A stretch of DNA of 64,000 nucleotides from Pseudomonas oryzihabitans (GCF_001518815.1 NZ_CP013987.1:2626501-2690500); one strand, 5' to 3'. Positions 26,861 to 38,970 are shown, counted from the first letter of the stretch. Notes: generated by a model from the sequence alone, not told the origin. A program made the numbers and translations.

Positions 26861-28186
26861 CTACTTGCCGTGGGCCTGCAGCACCGGCTCGCTGACGCCC
26901 TTGACGCCCACCAGGGTCAGGCTGGTCAGCAGCACGTTCTGCGGGCCCTGGTAGGCGTCCACCGGCTTGTACCACTCCGCCAGCGAGTGGGCACTGCCGC
27001 CCTCCCCGCCGCCGCTGATGGTCATGGCCGGCACACCCAGGGACATGGCGGTGTTGGAGTCGGTGCTGCCACCGCTCAAGGTGACCTTGGCGCCATTGGT
27101 TACCGCCGCGATGGAGCGCTGCGCCGTCTGTACCATGGGCGAATCCTCCGCCGTGCCACCGGCTGGACGATCACCGATCAGCTTGATGTCGACCGAGATC
27201 TGATCGGTGTCCCAGCGCTTGTTCTCCTCCTTCACCGCGTCCTGCACCAGGGCCAGGATCTCCTTCTCTTCGGCCAGCAGCGCGGCCTCCTCGTTGGATC
27301 TCATGTCCAGGGTCAGGCGCGCTTCGCCGGCGATGGCGTTGACCGAGGTGCCGCCCTGCACCGTGCCCACGGTAAAGGTGGTCTTGGGCTCCTTGGGCGG
27401 ACGCACCTCGGCGATCTTGGCAATGGCGCGACCCATGGCGTGGATGGCGCTGGGTCGACCGAATTCGGCGAAGCTGTGGCCACCCGGGCCCTTGAAGGTC
27501 ATCTCGTAGCGGTGGCTGCCGGTGCCGCGATTGACGATCCGCCGCACGTCGATGCCGTCCACCGAGATGAAGCCATCAATGCCCTGGCGATCCTTGAACA
27601 GGGCCTTCACCCCGCGCAGGTTGCCCAGCTCCTCCTCGCCCACGGTGCCGACGAACACCAGATCACCCACCGTCTCGATGCCGCTCTTGTTCAGGGCGTC
27701 GATCACCGACAGCAGCGCCGCCAGGCCCCGGGCGTCATCGCCGATACCGGGGCCGTAGGTCTTGCCGTCCTTTTCCTTGAGGGTCAGGTCGGTGCCCTCG
27801 GGGAACACCGTATCCAGGTGCGCCGAGACCACCAGCTGCGGACCCTGGCCGCTGCCCTTGCGGGTGGCGATCACATAGCCTTCCGGGGCGATGCTGGCGT
27901 CCTTCAGGCCCAGCTCCTGGAAACGCTTGAGGTAATACTCGGCGCGCACCTTTTCCTTGAACGGCGGCGAGGGAATCTGGGCGATGTGCTTCTGTTCCGT
28001 GAAGGTGCGACCATCATCGGCGCGCAGCGCGTCCAGCGCCTTGGTGACCCGGGCATCGCCCTGCACCGAGGACAGGGCGCCCTCGACGGTGGGTGCCGCA
28101 GCCAGGGGTAGCGACAGGGTGGCGGTCGCCGCCGTAATAATCATTGCGGAAAAGCGATTGGCCAAAGCCGAACGAGCAAAAGACAT
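26861..28186 (-). CDS. Exported M20-family metallopeptidase
   Basis: A 441-residue zinc-dependent peptidase with a signal peptide ([20 protein letters not shown]...AAA). The M20 metal ligands can be placed: His and Asp in [11 protein letters not shown], the bridging Asp in [13 protein letters not shown], the EE pair in [13 protein letters not shown], Asp in SVDGIDVRR and the C-terminal His in [12 protein letters not shown] dimerisation (lid) domain sits between (about residues 205-320). The family removes residues from peptides or modified amino acids; the export signal puts this one in the periplasm, where it could release amino acids for uptake. The start at 28186 has GGGAG six bases upstream. 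Confidence 0.88.
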   Translation of the reverse strand: MSFARSALANRFSAMIITAATATLSLPLAAAPTVEGALSSVQGDARVTKALDALRADDGRTFTEQKHIAQIPSPPFKEKVRAEYYLKRFQELGLKDASIAPEGYVIATRKGSGQGPQLVVSAHLDTVFPEGTDLTLKEKDGKTYGPGIGDDARGLAALLSVIDALNKSGIETVGDLVFVGTVGEEELGNLRGVKALFKDRQGIDGFISVDGIDVRRIVNRGTGSHRYEMTFKGPGGHSFAEFGRPSAIHAMGRAIAKIAEVRPPKEPKTTFTVGTVQGGTSVNAIAGEARLTLDMRSNEEAALLAEEKEILALVQDAVKEENKRWDTDQISVDIKLIGDRPAGGTAEDSPMVQTAQRSIAAVTNGAKVTLSGGSTDSNTAMSLGVPAMTISGGGEGGSAHSLAEWYKPVDAYQGPQNVLLTSLTLVGVKGVSEPVLQAHGK

Positions 28187-28335
28187 CTGACACTCCCATT
28201 GCCTGAATTGGTATTCCGATCGGGCGAAATCGTCTGACGAATACACCCTTGCCTGACCCTAGGGGTGCGCGAACGAAAGGTCAAAGAACGGGGCGCTATC
28301 GGATATGTAGCGTCGCTCAGGGTGCTGCTTTCGAC

Positions 28336-30417
<2,082 letters not shown>

Positions 30418-30435
30418 ATGAGGTCTCCCGAAGGG

Positions 30436-31686
30436 TCAGAGCAGCGACAGCGGATAGCTGGCGATGACGCGGACGTCATTGGCGTCCCGCGAGAAATCGG
30501 AACGGTAGGTGGCGCTGCGCAGGCGCAGGTTCAGGCCCTTGAGCGAGCCGCCCTGCAGCACGTATTGCAGCTCCACATCCAGTTCTCGCTCGCCGCCGGA
30601 CGCGCCTCCGCGCAGTTCGGCCTGGCTGCCGCGTACGAAGCGCGTCATGAAGTTCAGGCCAGGAATACCCAGTCGACCCAGGTCGTAGTCGTAGCGTGCC
30701 TGCCAGGAACGCTCATTGGTCTCGGCGAAGTCGCCCACCTGGACGAAGTTGACCAGATAGGGATCGGTGCCATTGACGTAGGGAAAGGCCGTTGAGCCCG
30801 ACATCTTCTGATAGCCCAGGCCCAGGGAGTGGCCGGCGCGCTTGTAGGTACCCAGGGCGCTGAAGGCGCGGTTGTCGATCCGCCCGCCGCGGGCGCTGCC
30901 CTCGTCGTCGCTGTCGAACAGCCGCACCTCGGTGAGGAAGGCGCCCCAGTCGCCCTTGCGGCGGTCGGTCAGGCCGAGAAAGCGCTGGCGATAGACATCC
31001 TCCAGTACGGCGTACTGGGCGCTTACATCGGTGGTGGTGCCGAAGCGATAGAGGGCGCCGACGACATTGAAATCTCCCCCTTCCAGGGAACCGCTGAAAC
31101 GGCGATTCTTGTTGTTCAGCGAAAGGCCGTCGGCCCCGGAGCTGTCGCGATAAACCGTGCGCTGGATGTTGGCGCCGGTCAGGGTCAGACCCTTGATCTC
31201 CTTGAATTCGAACTGGCTGCCCTCGAAGGTCTGGGGCAGCAGGCGGCCATTGTTGGTGACCAGGGTCGGCCAGCGCGGTAGCAGGGTGCCGATCCGCAAC
31301 TCACTCTTGGAGAGGCGCGCCTTGAAGGTCGCCCCGGCCTTGGCGTACTCGCCGGGTGCGCGGCCCTCGTCGTCTACCGGCAGCAGACCGGTGCCGGTGC
31401 GGCCACGGCCTGAATCGAGCTTCAACCCCACCAGGCCCAGGGCGTCCAGGCCGAAGCCAAGGGCGCCCTGGGTAAAGCCGGATTCGTACTTGAGGATGAA
31501 CCCCTGGCCCCACTCCTCGCGCTTGGACTGGCCGCCGCCGTCGCGAAAGTCGCGATTCATATAGAAGTTGCGCAGCTCCAGGGTGGCCTTGCTGTCTTCG
31601 AGGAAACCCTCGGCATAGGTGAGGGGCGACAGCAGGGCAATACCCAGCCCTGCCGCCAGGATCGGCTTGTCATGATGCCTGTGCAT
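30436..31686 (-). CDS. OprD-family outer-membrane porin
   Basis: A 416-residue exported beta-barrel with signal peptide ending near PLTYA and the family's opening motif (ATLELRNFYMNRDFRD), then EWGQGFILKYESG and GLDALGLVGLKLDSG, and the SWQARYDYDLG and RGSQAELRGG stretches before the C-terminal strand. OprD-type channels are specific for amino acids or aromatic/aliphatic acids. Its position between an ABC importer and a beta-oxidation enzyme implies it admits the same carboxylic substrate. Confidence 0.93.
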   Translation of the reverse strand: MHRHHDKPILAAGLGIALLSPLTYAEGFLEDSKATLELRNFYMNRDFRDGGGQSKREEWGQGFILKYESGFTQGALGFGLDALGLVGLKLDSGRGRTGTGLLPVDDEGRAPGEYAKAGATFKARLSKSELRIGTLLPRWPTLVTNNGRLLPQTFEGSQFEFKEIKGLTLTGANIQRTVYRDSSGADGLSLNNKNRRFSGSLEGGDFNVVGALYRFGTTTDVSAQYAVLEDVYRQRFLGLTDRRKGDWGAFLTEVRLFDSDDEGSARGGRIDNRAFSALGTYKRAGHSLGLGYQKMSGSTAFPYVNGTDPYLVNFVQVGDFAETNERSWQARYDYDLGRLGIPGLNFMTRFVRGSQAELRGGASGGERELDVELQYVLQGGSLKGLNLRLRSATYRSDFSRDANDVRVIASYPLSLL

Positions 31687-31750
31687 AGGAGGTCTCTACC
31701 GAACCCTGGCCACCCACGGCGCGCCAGGGGGATGGAAGGAAGCGCGCGGG

Positions 31751-32749
31751 TCAGCGCACCTGCGTCAGGTAATCGCCGGCGGTACCGGGGATTTGGGTGT
31801 TCTGGATCTGACCCAGGAAAGTGATGGCGCGCTGGACGTCTTCATCGGTGAGATAGGGCGTCGCGGGGAAGGACTTGCGGTTGTTCTTCCAGGCGGCGGC
31901 ATAGACCTCGTCGTTGACACCCTCGAAGCGGGTGCGCACGGCCTTGGCGGCCTCGTCCGGATGCTGGCTGATCAGCTGGGTGGCATCACTGAGCGCGGCG
32001 AGAAAGGCCTTGACCGTGTCCGGGTGCTCTTGCGACCACTCGCGGCGAGCGCTCAGGGCGATGGAAGGATAGCCGTCCAGGGCCTTCACCTGGCCCTCGG
32101 ACATGTCCAGCAGGGTGAAGCCCTTCTGCTCGATCACCGCGCTGTCCGACGCCGGCGACGACAGCGCGAAGCCGTCGATGCGGCCCTGGGCGAAGGCGGC
32201 CAGCATGGCGCCGCCGTTGTTCAGGTACAGCAGGGTGAAGTCCTTCTCCGACTGCAGCTTGGCTTCCTGGCCGAGGAAGCGCACCAGGAAGTCGGCGCTG
32301 CCGCCAGTACCGCTGACCGCCAGGCGCAGCCCCTTGAAGGCGGCCAGGCGCTGCTCGACGGTGGAGTTGGCGTTCAGCCCCAGGCGGTCGGCCACCTCCT
32401 GGCGGATCACCACGTTGCTCGCATACTGGCCGACCATGCGCCCCAGCAGGGTCACGTCGGCGCCCTTCACCTTGGCGTTGATGGCGTTCTGGATGGCGCA
32501 GGAACAGAACTCCACCGAGCGGCTGACCAGCCCGGAGGCGGCGGCGCCGCCACCCTTGAACTTGACCAGGCTGACGTCCAGCCCGTGCTTCTTGAACAGC
32601 CCGGCATCCAGCGCCACGAACAGCGGCATGTGCACGAAACCTTCGGTACCTATGGCCACCTTGACCGCTTCATCGGCCTGCACGGCGGGGGTAGCGGTGA
32701 GCAGCGCGGCACTCAGGCCGAGGGCGGAAAACAGACGCTTGAACGACAT
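31751..32749 (-). CDS. ABC transporter substrate-binding protein (SsuA/NMT1 type)
   Basis: A 332-residue periplasmic binding protein with signal peptide (LFSALGLSAALLTATPAVQA). It has the NMT1/THI5-like pattern: IGTEGFVHMPLFVALDAGLF near the start, FKGGGAAASGLVSRSVEF, LRLAVSGTGGSADFLVR and YLNNGGAMLAAFAQGRIDGF. Relatives bind sulfonates, taurine, nitrate, thiamine precursors or aromatic acids. The neighbouring CoA ligase and beta-oxidation genes argue for a carboxylate rather than a sulfonate; there is no monooxygenase gene of the SsuD/TauD kind nearby. Confidence 0.88.
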   Translation of the reverse strand: MSFKRLFSALGLSAALLTATPAVQADEAVKVAIGTEGFVHMPLFVALDAGLFKKHGLDVSLVKFKGGGAAASGLVSRSVEFCSCAIQNAINAKVKGADVTLLGRMVGQYASNVVIRQEVADRLGLNANSTVEQRLAAFKGLRLAVSGTGGSADFLVRFLGQEAKLQSEKDFTLLYLNNGGAMLAAFAQGRIDGFALSSPASDSAVIEQKGFTLLDMSEGQVKALDGYPSIALSARREWSQEHPDTVKAFLAALSDATQLISQHPDEAAKAVRTRFEGVNDEVYAAAWKNNRKSFPATPYLTDEDVQRAITFLGQIQNTQIPGTAGDYLTQVR

Positions 32750-32791
32750 GGCAAAGACCTCTCTTCTTCTTGTAATGGGTAGTAGGGGCGA

Positions 32792-33559
32792 TCAGATCGA
32801 GAGTTCGCGGGCGTCCTGTTCCTTCTTCCAGGGCATCAGCGCGGTTTCCAGCTTGCGCACCGCCGCCTGCAGCAGCAGCGCCAGGAAGATGATCGCCAGC
32901 AGCGCGGCGAAGACCCCGGCGGTGTCCAGCTGGCCGGCGGCGTCCTGCAGCAGGTAGCCCAGGCCCCGGTTGGCCGCCATGATCTCGCCGACGATGGCAC
33001 CGATCAGCGCATAGGGCACCGACAGCTTGAGCCCGGTGAACACCCACTGGATGGCCGAGGGCAGCACCACCTTGCCGATCAGGTGATGTTCCTTGGCGCC
33101 CATCAGCCGCAGGATCTCCAACTGCTCGCGCTCCACGGCGCGCACGCCGCTGTAGGTGTTGAGGAACACCAGGAAGAACACGATGGTGGCGGTCAGGATG
33201 ATCTTCATCTCGATGCCGATGCCGAACCACATGATGAACAGCGGCGCCAGGGCCACCTTGGGCAGGCTGTAGATGGAGATCAGGATGGGGTCGAGCAGCT
33301 TGGCCAGGGTCTCGTTGCGGCCCAGCAGCAGGCCGACACTGATCCCGGCGCAGGCGCCGCAGAAGAAGCCGGCCAGGGTCTCGACGACGGTGATCCAGCC
33401 ATGGGCGAACAGCCGGCCGCTGGAGACCAGCTCGACGAAGCGGCCGCCGATCTCGCTGGGCGAGCTGACGAAGAAGGGATCCACCAGCGGTCCCGAGGCG
33501 AACTGCCAGGACAGCAGGATGACGGCAAAGATGGCGACGCGGCCGAGAAAGATGTTCAT
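32792..33559 (-). CDS. ABC transporter permease (SsuC/TauC type)
   Basis: A 255-residue inner-membrane permease with about six helices and the EAA-loop region near ELVRLMGA-type residues (here EREQLEILRLMGAKEHHLIG, followed by VVLPSAIQWVFTGLKLSV). It pairs with the ATPase at 33586 and the binding protein at 31751, all co-directional with gaps of 26-42 bases. It would form the homodimeric channel of the importer. Confidence 0.92.
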   Translation of the reverse strand: MNIFLGRVAIFAVILLSWQFASGPLVDPFFVSSPSEIGGRFVELVSSGRLFAHGWITVVETLAGFFCGACAGISVGLLLGRNETLAKLLDPILISIYSLPKVALAPLFIMWFGIGIEMKIILTATIVFFLVFLNTYSGVRAVEREQLEILRLMGAKEHHLIGKVVLPSAIQWVFTGLKLSVPYALIGAIVGEIMAANRGLGYLLQDAAGQLDTAGVFAALLAIIFLALLLQAAVRKLETALMPWKKEQDARELSI

Positions 33560-33585
33560 AGCAGGATTCTCCAGGGGTGGGCCGC

Positions 33586-34413
33586 TCAGGCGTCTTGGCT
33601 CGGGGTGATGAATTCCCAGAGATCACCGCAGAGCTGGTGATACCGCGGGTCCTTGCGCAGCTGCAGGATGTTGCGTTCGTCGCCCAGGGGGATGGGCACG
33701 TCGCGGACGATGGTGCCGGGGCGACCGGAGAAGATCAGGCAGCGATCGCCCAGGGCCACCGCCTCGTCCAGGTCGTGGGTAACGAACAGCACGGTCTTCT
33801 TCAGCTGGCGACTGAGCTTGAATAACTCGGTCTGCATGCGCATGCGCAGCTGGGCATCGAGCGCCGCGAAGGGCTCGTCCATCAGCAGGGTCTCGGGATC
33901 GTAGGCCAGCAGCCGGGCCAGGGCGGCACGCTTGCGCATGCCCCCGGATAGCTGGCTGGGATAGGCCTTCTCGTGCCCTTCCAGGCCGACCAGGGCCAGC
34001 AGGTCGCGGATGCGTGCCTGGCGTTCGGCCTTGCCTACGCCACGGATCTCCAGGGGCACGGCGATGTTGCCGGCCACGTCGCGCCAGGGCAGCAGGTGAT
34101 CGCTCTGGGTCATGTAGCCGGTGCGGCCGTTGATGCCCTTCACCGGCTGGCCACCGTAGAGCACCTGGCCTTCAGTGGGGGCGAACAGGCCGGCCACCAT
34201 GTTGAGCAGGGTCGACTTGCCGCAGCCGGAAGGACCGACGATGGTCACCACCTGGCCTTGCTGGATGTCGACAGTAATGCTGTGCGAAGCCTGTTTCGCC
34301 ACGCCCTTGACGGTAAAGGCCTTGGCGACGTTGCGAAAGGAAATCACGGTGGGCGCCGGGGCGATGCCACCGATCGGCTCGCGAGGGCTGGCGTTCTTCA
34401 GTACGGCGGACAT
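33586..34413 (-). CDS. ABC transporter ATP-binding protein (SsuB/TauB type)
   Basis: A 275-residue ATPase with Walker A GPSGCGKST, Q-loop YMTQSDHLLPWRDV, signature LSGGMRKRAALARLL, Walker B LLMDEPFAALD and H-loop FVTHDLDEAVALG. The first 25 residues are a non-conserved extension. It is the first gene of the importer unit; 217 bases separate it from the upstream ligase gene, enough for its own promoter. Confidence 0.93.
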   Translation of the reverse strand: MSAVLKNASPREPIGGIAPAPTVISFRNVAKAFTVKGVAKQASHSITVDIQQGQVVTIVGPSGCGKSTLLNMVAGLFAPTEGQVLYGGQPVKGINGRTGYMTQSDHLLPWRDVAGNIAVPLEIRGVGKAERQARIRDLLALVGLEGHEKAYPSQLSGGMRKRAALARLLAYDPETLLMDEPFAALDAQLRMRMQTELFKLSRQLKKTVLFVTHDLDEAVALGDRCLIFSGRPGTIVRDVPIPLGDERNILQLRKDPRYHQLCGDLWEFITPSQDA

Positions 34414-34630
34414 GGCATTACTCCCGGTTCGAGGACGTGGCGTCGGGTTCAGGACTCATGAACGACGCGACGGCGCCTGACGGTAGGAATGCACACCATG
34501 GGAAGTTGATCTGGAAGCTGTTCATAGTGACCTACTTATTGTTATGAGTCAGAAATGAAGCGTTCTTGGATTATGCAAGGGTGAACCTGAGCGGCAATGG
34601 CGCTGTTCTACCCTGTGGAACAGTGACGCT

Positions 34631-36718
34631 TCAGCTCAGCACCGTCAGACCGTCGAGGGCGACCACGCCCTGCCCTTGCGGCCTGACCAGCAGCGGATTG
34701 ATTTCGGCTTCCTGCAGGCGCTCGCCCAGACGCAGGGCCATGTCGGAGAACGCCACGATGCAATGCGCCGCCGCATCGACGTCGGCCTTGGGTCGGCCGC
34801 GATAGCCGTCCAGCAAGGGGTAGGTACGCAATTCGGCGAGCATTTCCCGGGCATCCTCCAGGGTCACCGGCAGCAGGCGCAGCGTGGTGTCCTGGAACAG
34901 TTCGGCCGTCACCCCGCCCATGCCGAGCAGCAGCGCCGGGCCCAGTTGCGGATCACGGGTGAAACCGAGGATCAGCTCCTCGCCGCCGCTGACCATTTCC
35001 TGCACCAGGAAGGCCTCGGGTTCGAAGCCGACCTGGGTGGTCACCTCGTCGCGCATGCGCTCCAGACGCGCACCGATCCCGTCGGGTCGCTGGCGCAGGG
35101 CCACGCCGCCCACCTCGCTCTTGTGCGGGATGCGCGCCGAGAGCACCTTGAGTACCACCTCGCCACCCAGTTCGCGAGCCGCCGCTTCGGCCTGACGCGC
35201 GTCACCCACTACCCGCTCGCGGGTGACCGGAATGCCAAAGGTCTCGTAGAGCTGCTTGCTGCGCGCCTCGTCCAGTGGACCCGGTTGCAGACCGGGCAAG
35301 GTGACCCCTGCCGTATCCGCGACGGTACCGACCTGGGTCTGCCGCTGGCGAGCGAAGCTGCCCTGCAGGGCCAGGGCCTTGAGGGCACCGGCACAGCTTT
35401 CAGGGGCACTGAAGGCTACGCCGCCCGAGCCGTTGATACGCTGCGCCGCTGCCGGCGCATGGGGACTGATATAGGCCAGGACCGGCTTGGTCGAATGGGC
35501 CAGGCTGTCACGGATGGCATCGGCCATCAGGTGCGGCTGGGCCACGCCGGAAGAGCCCACCACGCTGATCACCGCGTCGTAGTCGGGGCTGTCCAGCAGG
35601 ATGCTGATGGCGCCGCGCATCACCTCGGGTTGCAGGCCCGCCAGGGTCAGGTCGATGGGGTTGCGGTCGAGCACCGCCTGGTCGCCGACGTCCAGGGCCC
35701 GCAGCCGCGCCGCCGTCTCCGCGCCGGGCGGCGGGGTCTGGTAGCCGTTGACGCCCAGATTGTCGGCGATCAGGGTGCCGGCGCCACCGGTGGAGGTGAG
35801 GATGGCCACCCGGGTGCCCTGCATCACCCGGCCACTGGCCAGGGCGAAGGGAATGTCCAGCAGGTCGGCGAAGGTCTCCGCGCGGATCACCCCAAGCTGA
35901 CGGAAATAAGCCGAATAGAGATCGTCCGAGCCGGCCAGGGCGCCAGTATGGGAGGCCGCGGCGCTGGCGCCGGCTTCCGAACGGCCGACCTTGAACACCA
36001 CCACCGGCTTGCCGGCGGCGCGGGCCCGGCCCACGGCGCGGGTGAACCTGGCGGTGTCGCGCAGCCCTTCGAGGTAGAGGGCGATCACCGCGGTCGCCGG
36101 ATCGTCAGCCAGGTGGTCGACGAAGTCGGCGACATCCAGATCCACCTCGTTGCTGGTGGAGATCAGCTTGGAAAAGCCGATGCCGGCCGCCACGCCGCGA
36201 GAGAGCAAGGCGCCAAGGATGCCGCCGCTCTGGGAGACCAGGGCCACCTTGCCCGGCAGCAGGGCGTCCATGTCCAGGGCGCCACTGGCGGACAGGGTGA
36301 TGCGCTCGCTGACGTTGACCAGGCCGATGGTATTGGGGCCGAGGATACGCATGCCGCCGCGCGCGGCCTGGAGTTCCGCCTGGCGGCGGATGCCGCTCTC
36401 CCCCGTTTCGCCATAGCCGCCGGCCAGCACGATGGCCGCCGCACAGCCCAGCGCCGCCAGTTCGGCCACCGCCTGATTGGCGCGTTCGGCACCCAGCAGG
36501 ATGACGGCCACGTCCGGCACCTCGGGCAACTCGGCGATGGAGGGATAGCAACGCAGGCCGTCGATCTCCTCGTAGCGCGGATTGACCGGGTAGAGGCGTC
36601 CTTGGAAACCATGCTTGCGCAGGAAGGCGATGGGTCGGCCGGAGGTCTTGCGGGCGTCGCCCGAGGCGCCGATAACGGCGACGCTGGCCGGGCTGAGCAG
36701 ACGGTCGAGGGCGCTCAT
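34631..36718 (-). CDS. ADP-forming acyl-CoA ligase (acetyl-CoA synthetase family, fused alpha and beta parts)
   Basis: A 695-residue fused ligase that makes acyl-CoA from an acid, CoA and ATP, releasing ADP. The N-terminal CoA-binding domain opens SVAVIGASGDARKTSGRPIA; the catalytic phospho-His lies in ASHTGALAGSDDLY; the C-terminal ATP-grasp half (about residues 490-695) has VVLKVLSARIPHKSEVGGVA and QEMVSGGEELILGFTRDP. It overlaps the upstream enoyl-CoA hydratase gene by four bases (ATGA), so the two work in one pathway: activation of an acid followed by hydration of an unsaturated acyl-CoA. Hydroxycinnamate-like or unsaturated aliphatic acids would fit; the substrate is not proven. Confidence 0.9.
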   Translation of the reverse strand: MSALDRLLSPASVAVIGASGDARKTSGRPIAFLRKHGFQGRLYPVNPRYEEIDGLRCYPSIAELPEVPDVAVILLGAERANQAVAELAALGCAAAIVLAGGYGETGESGIRRQAELQAARGGMRILGPNTIGLVNVSERITLSASGALDMDALLPGKVALVSQSGGILGALLSRGVAAGIGFSKLISTSNEVDLDVADFVDHLADDPATAVIALYLEGLRDTARFTRAVGRARAAGKPVVVFKVGRSEAGASAAASHTGALAGSDDLYSAYFRQLGVIRAETFADLLDIPFALASGRVMQGTRVAILTSTGGAGTLIADNLGVNGYQTPPPGAETAARLRALDVGDQAVLDRNPIDLTLAGLQPEVMRGAISILLDSPDYDAVISVVGSSGVAQPHLMADAIRDSLAHSTKPVLAYISPHAPAAAQRINGSGGVAFSAPESCAGALKALALQGSFARQRQTQVGTVADTAGVTLPGLQPGPLDEARSKQLYETFGIPVTRERVVGDARQAEAAARELGGEVVLKVLSARIPHKSEVGGVALRQRPDGIGARLERMRDEVTTQVGFEPEAFLVQEMVSGGEELILGFTRDPQLGPALLLGMGGVTAELFQDTTLRLLPVTLEDAREMLAELRTYPLLDGYRGRPKADVDAAAHCIVAFSDMALRLGERLQEAEINPLLVRPQGQGVVALDGLTVLS

Positions 36719-37527
36719 CGCTGGCCACCCGTGCTCTTGCGCGCCAGGAAGGCGGCGACCGACTCCTGATGCTCGCTGGAGGTGTAGCAGATACCCTGGG
36801 CCTGGCTGCCCATGGCCGAGATCTGGCCCTGGGTCAGCTCGAAGGTATTGTTGAGGATCGACTTGCTCAGGCCCAGTGCCGTGGCGGAACCGGCGGACAG
36901 TTGCAGCGCCCAGTCCTGGGCCGCTGGCAGCAAGGCGTCGTGGGGCACCACCCGGTCGATCATGTTGATGCGCTCGGCTTCGCCCGGCGCGACGGTACGA
37001 CCGGTGAAGATCAATTCCTTGGCCCGGCTCAGGCCGACCCGCCGTGGCAGGAAATAAAGGCCACCGCCGTCAGGGATGAGGCCTCGGGCGATGTAGCTCA
37101 TAGCGAAGGACGCCTGCTCGGACGCGATGATGAAGTCGCAGCTCAATGCCATGTCGCAGCCCAGCCCGGTGGCGGCGCCGTTGACCGCGGCGATGGTCGG
37201 CTTGGGCAGGTTGTGCAGCAGCGAAACGGCGTGGTGAACCCGTTGCTGGCGCTTCCAGCCGTTGAAGGCCACCGAACCGGCCGGCGCACTCATGCGCGCC
37301 TGCATGCCCTTGATGTCGCCACCGGCGCAGAAGCCCTTGCCGGTACCGGTCAGGATCAGCGCCTTGATCTCGCTGTCGGCGGCGATACGCTCCAGGTGCT
37401 CGATCAGCAGCGTTCGCATGTCGTCACTGATGGCGTTGCGCGCTTCAGGACGGTTGAGCGTCAGGGTGGCGATGCCCTGGGTCACCGTCAGCTCGATGGG
37501 GGTCGACGATTCGGGAGCTGTCGTCAT
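36715..37527 (-). CDS. Enoyl-CoA hydratase/isomerase family protein
   Basis: A 270-residue crotonase-fold enzyme with NRPEARNAISDDM, GKGFCAGGDIKGM (oxyanion hole), NGAATGLGCDMALSCDF and ARGLIPDGGGLYFLPRRVG. The residue pattern at the two usual catalytic Glu positions (GCDMALSCDF and FAMSYIARGLIPDGGG) lacks the second canonical Glu of mitochondrial-type hydratases, so isomerase or specialised activity is possible. It is the first gene of the block, translationally coupled to the CoA ligase, and divergent from the IclR regulator 84 bases away. Confidence 0.88.
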   Translation of the reverse strand: MTTAPESSTPIELTVTQGIATLTLNRPEARNAISDDMRTLLIEHLERIAADSEIKALILTGTGKGFCAGGDIKGMQARMSAPAGSVAFNGWKRQQRVHHAVSLLHNLPKPTIAAVNGAATGLGCDMALSCDFIIASEQASFAMSYIARGLIPDGGGLYFLPRRVGLSRAKELIFTGRTVAPGEAERINMIDRVVPHDALLPAAQDWALQLSAGSATALGLSKSILNNTFELTQGQISAMGSQAQGICYTSSEHQESVAAFLARKSTGGQR

Positions 37528-37611
37528 GGGAGGCCTCTCTCTTATTCTTGGGTTGATTGGCTGCCCGGATCTGCGCCAGGCTTGAAATCAATCTGCGCGA
37601 GGAGACCTGTC

Positions 37612-38445
37612 ATGACAACGCAGCCATTCCACCAGGTGGAACACGCCATCGCCGAGCCGAACGCCGCCGACATGCCTGGCCAGGGCAAGGCGCCGGCCAA
37701 CCGCTCGCTGGAGCGTGGCCTGGATGTCCTGCGGGCCTTTCGTCCGGGCACCGAATACCTCACCAATGGTGACCTCAGCGACCTCCTCGGCCTGGCCAAG
37801 TCCACCGTCAGCCGCCTGACCCAGACCCTGGTGCGCACCGGCTTTCTGGACTACGACGGCGGCCGCAGCGCCTATCGCCTGGCGCCGACCTTTCTCGGCC
37901 TGGCCCATGCCATGCACCAGGGCAGCAGCCTCTTGCAGGCCGCCTCGCCGCTGATGATCAAGGTGGCGCGGGAACACCAGGTCAACGTAAGCCTGGCGGC
38001 GGCGGACCGCGACGAGATGATCTACCTGGAGTCGATTCGCCTGAGTCAACGCAAGACCCCGCGCAACGTCCTGGTCGGCCAGCGCCTACCGATGGACATC
38101 ACCTCCCTGGGTCGCGCCTGCCTCGCCGGCCTGGGCGAAGCCCAGCGCGAGACGCTGATCGCCACCTTCTGCGCCCGCCGCTGCGAGGCACGCCGGGCGC
38201 CGCTGGAACAGGAGATCCGCGCCGCCATCGCCAGCGTCCGCAGCAAGGGCTACTGCCTGGCTGCCTGGCAACCCGAAGTGGTCGCCATCGCCACCCCCCT
38301 CGGCCTCCCCGGCTACCGCACCCATGCCCTCAACATCAGCCTGGCCACCCCGCTGTCGGAAGCGGAGATCGAGGAACGCTATGCCGGGGTGCTGCTGGAA
38401 TTGGCCAGGGAGATCAGGGCGGCCTGTGGGGTGGTGGCTGGATGA
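37612..38445 (+). CDS. IclR-family transcriptional regulator
   Basis: A 277-residue regulator. The winged helix (about residues 28-90) includes SLERGLDVLRAF, LTNGDLSDLLGLAKSTVSRL and RTGFLDYDGGRSAYRLAPTF. The C-terminal IclR effector domain includes NVSLAAADRDEMIYLESIR and LPMDITSLGRACLAG. The start at 37612 follows GGAGA; the longer open frame upstream runs antisense through the hydratase gene and is not coding. Its divergent position points to control of the ech-ligase-ABC-porin-fadB block, with a pathway acid or acyl-CoA as likely effector. Confidence 0.92.
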   Translation: MTTQPFHQVEHAIAEPNAADMPGQGKAPANRSLERGLDVLRAFRPGTEYLTNGDLSDLLGLAKSTVSRLTQTLVRTGFLDYDGGRSAYRLAPTFLGLAHAMHQGSSLLQAASPLMIKVAREHQVNVSLAAADRDEMIYLESIRLSQRKTPRNVLVGQRLPMDITSLGRACLAGLGEAQRETLIATFCARRCEARRAPLEQEIRAAIASVRSKGYCLAAWQPEVVAIATPLGLPGYRTHALNISLATPLSEAEIEERYAGVLLELAREIRAACGVVAG

Positions 38446-38520
38446 CGGCCATTTCCTTGAAGAACTATGATGGCCGGCATAGCCAGCCATCTATTAAAGC
38501 CAGTTACTAGGGTATAAAAC

Positions 38521-38970
38521 TTGGGCCATTTGAAAACTACAATTTTAGCTCTGCTTTGTTCTACACCCTTCTTAATCCATGCTACTGAACAGTCACCTGA
38601 CATAAGAGACAGCGTCGAGGCTCGGCTCCTCGACTGTATCAAATCAAATTTTTCCAAAAGCTGCTGGCTGCAAACCTTCCAGGGAAAGATAGTTCCATGG
38701 TTAAAAGAAAAAGAAAAGCCAGTATTGATCGAAGGAGAGAAACATTGGCAAAACTGGCTTGACGGAAGGAAAGTCTTTGGTGTGTATAAAGTCGAAGCCG
38801 TAGAAAAAGCACAAATATTTGACTCGAGATCCTATATTGTAGAAAGGGATGATGGAGAAGTAGCCGGCCTAATTGTTGGCTTCAGAAGAGCCACTGGCAA
38901 CTGGTACGTAAGTGATCTCAAAAGCGATAACACAAAGGCGTTCCTCGATAAGATAATATCTACCCCCTGA
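38521..38970 (+). CDS. Hypothetical exported protein, about 149 residues
   Basis: No family recognised. The predicted protein begins with a clear signal peptide (KTTILALLCSTPFLIHA) and continues as a small soluble domain with EGEKHWQNWLDG, VYKVEAVEKAQIFDSRSYIV and FRRATGNWYVSDLKS, suggesting a compact periplasmic fold. The start is a TTG at 38521, or a second TTG at 38530; neither has a strong ribosome-binding site. Base composition is clearly more A+T-rich than the flanking genes, with many AAA/ATA codons, a sign of recent acquisition. The following 367 bases share this composition. Confidence 0.6.
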   Translation: MGHLKTTILALLCSTPFLIHATEQSPDIRDSVEARLLDCIKSNFSKSCWLQTFQGKIVPWLKEKEKPVLIEGEKHWQNWLDGRKVFGVYKVEAVEKAQIFDSRSYIVERDDGEVAGLIVGFRRATGNWYVSDLKSDNTKAFLDKIISTP

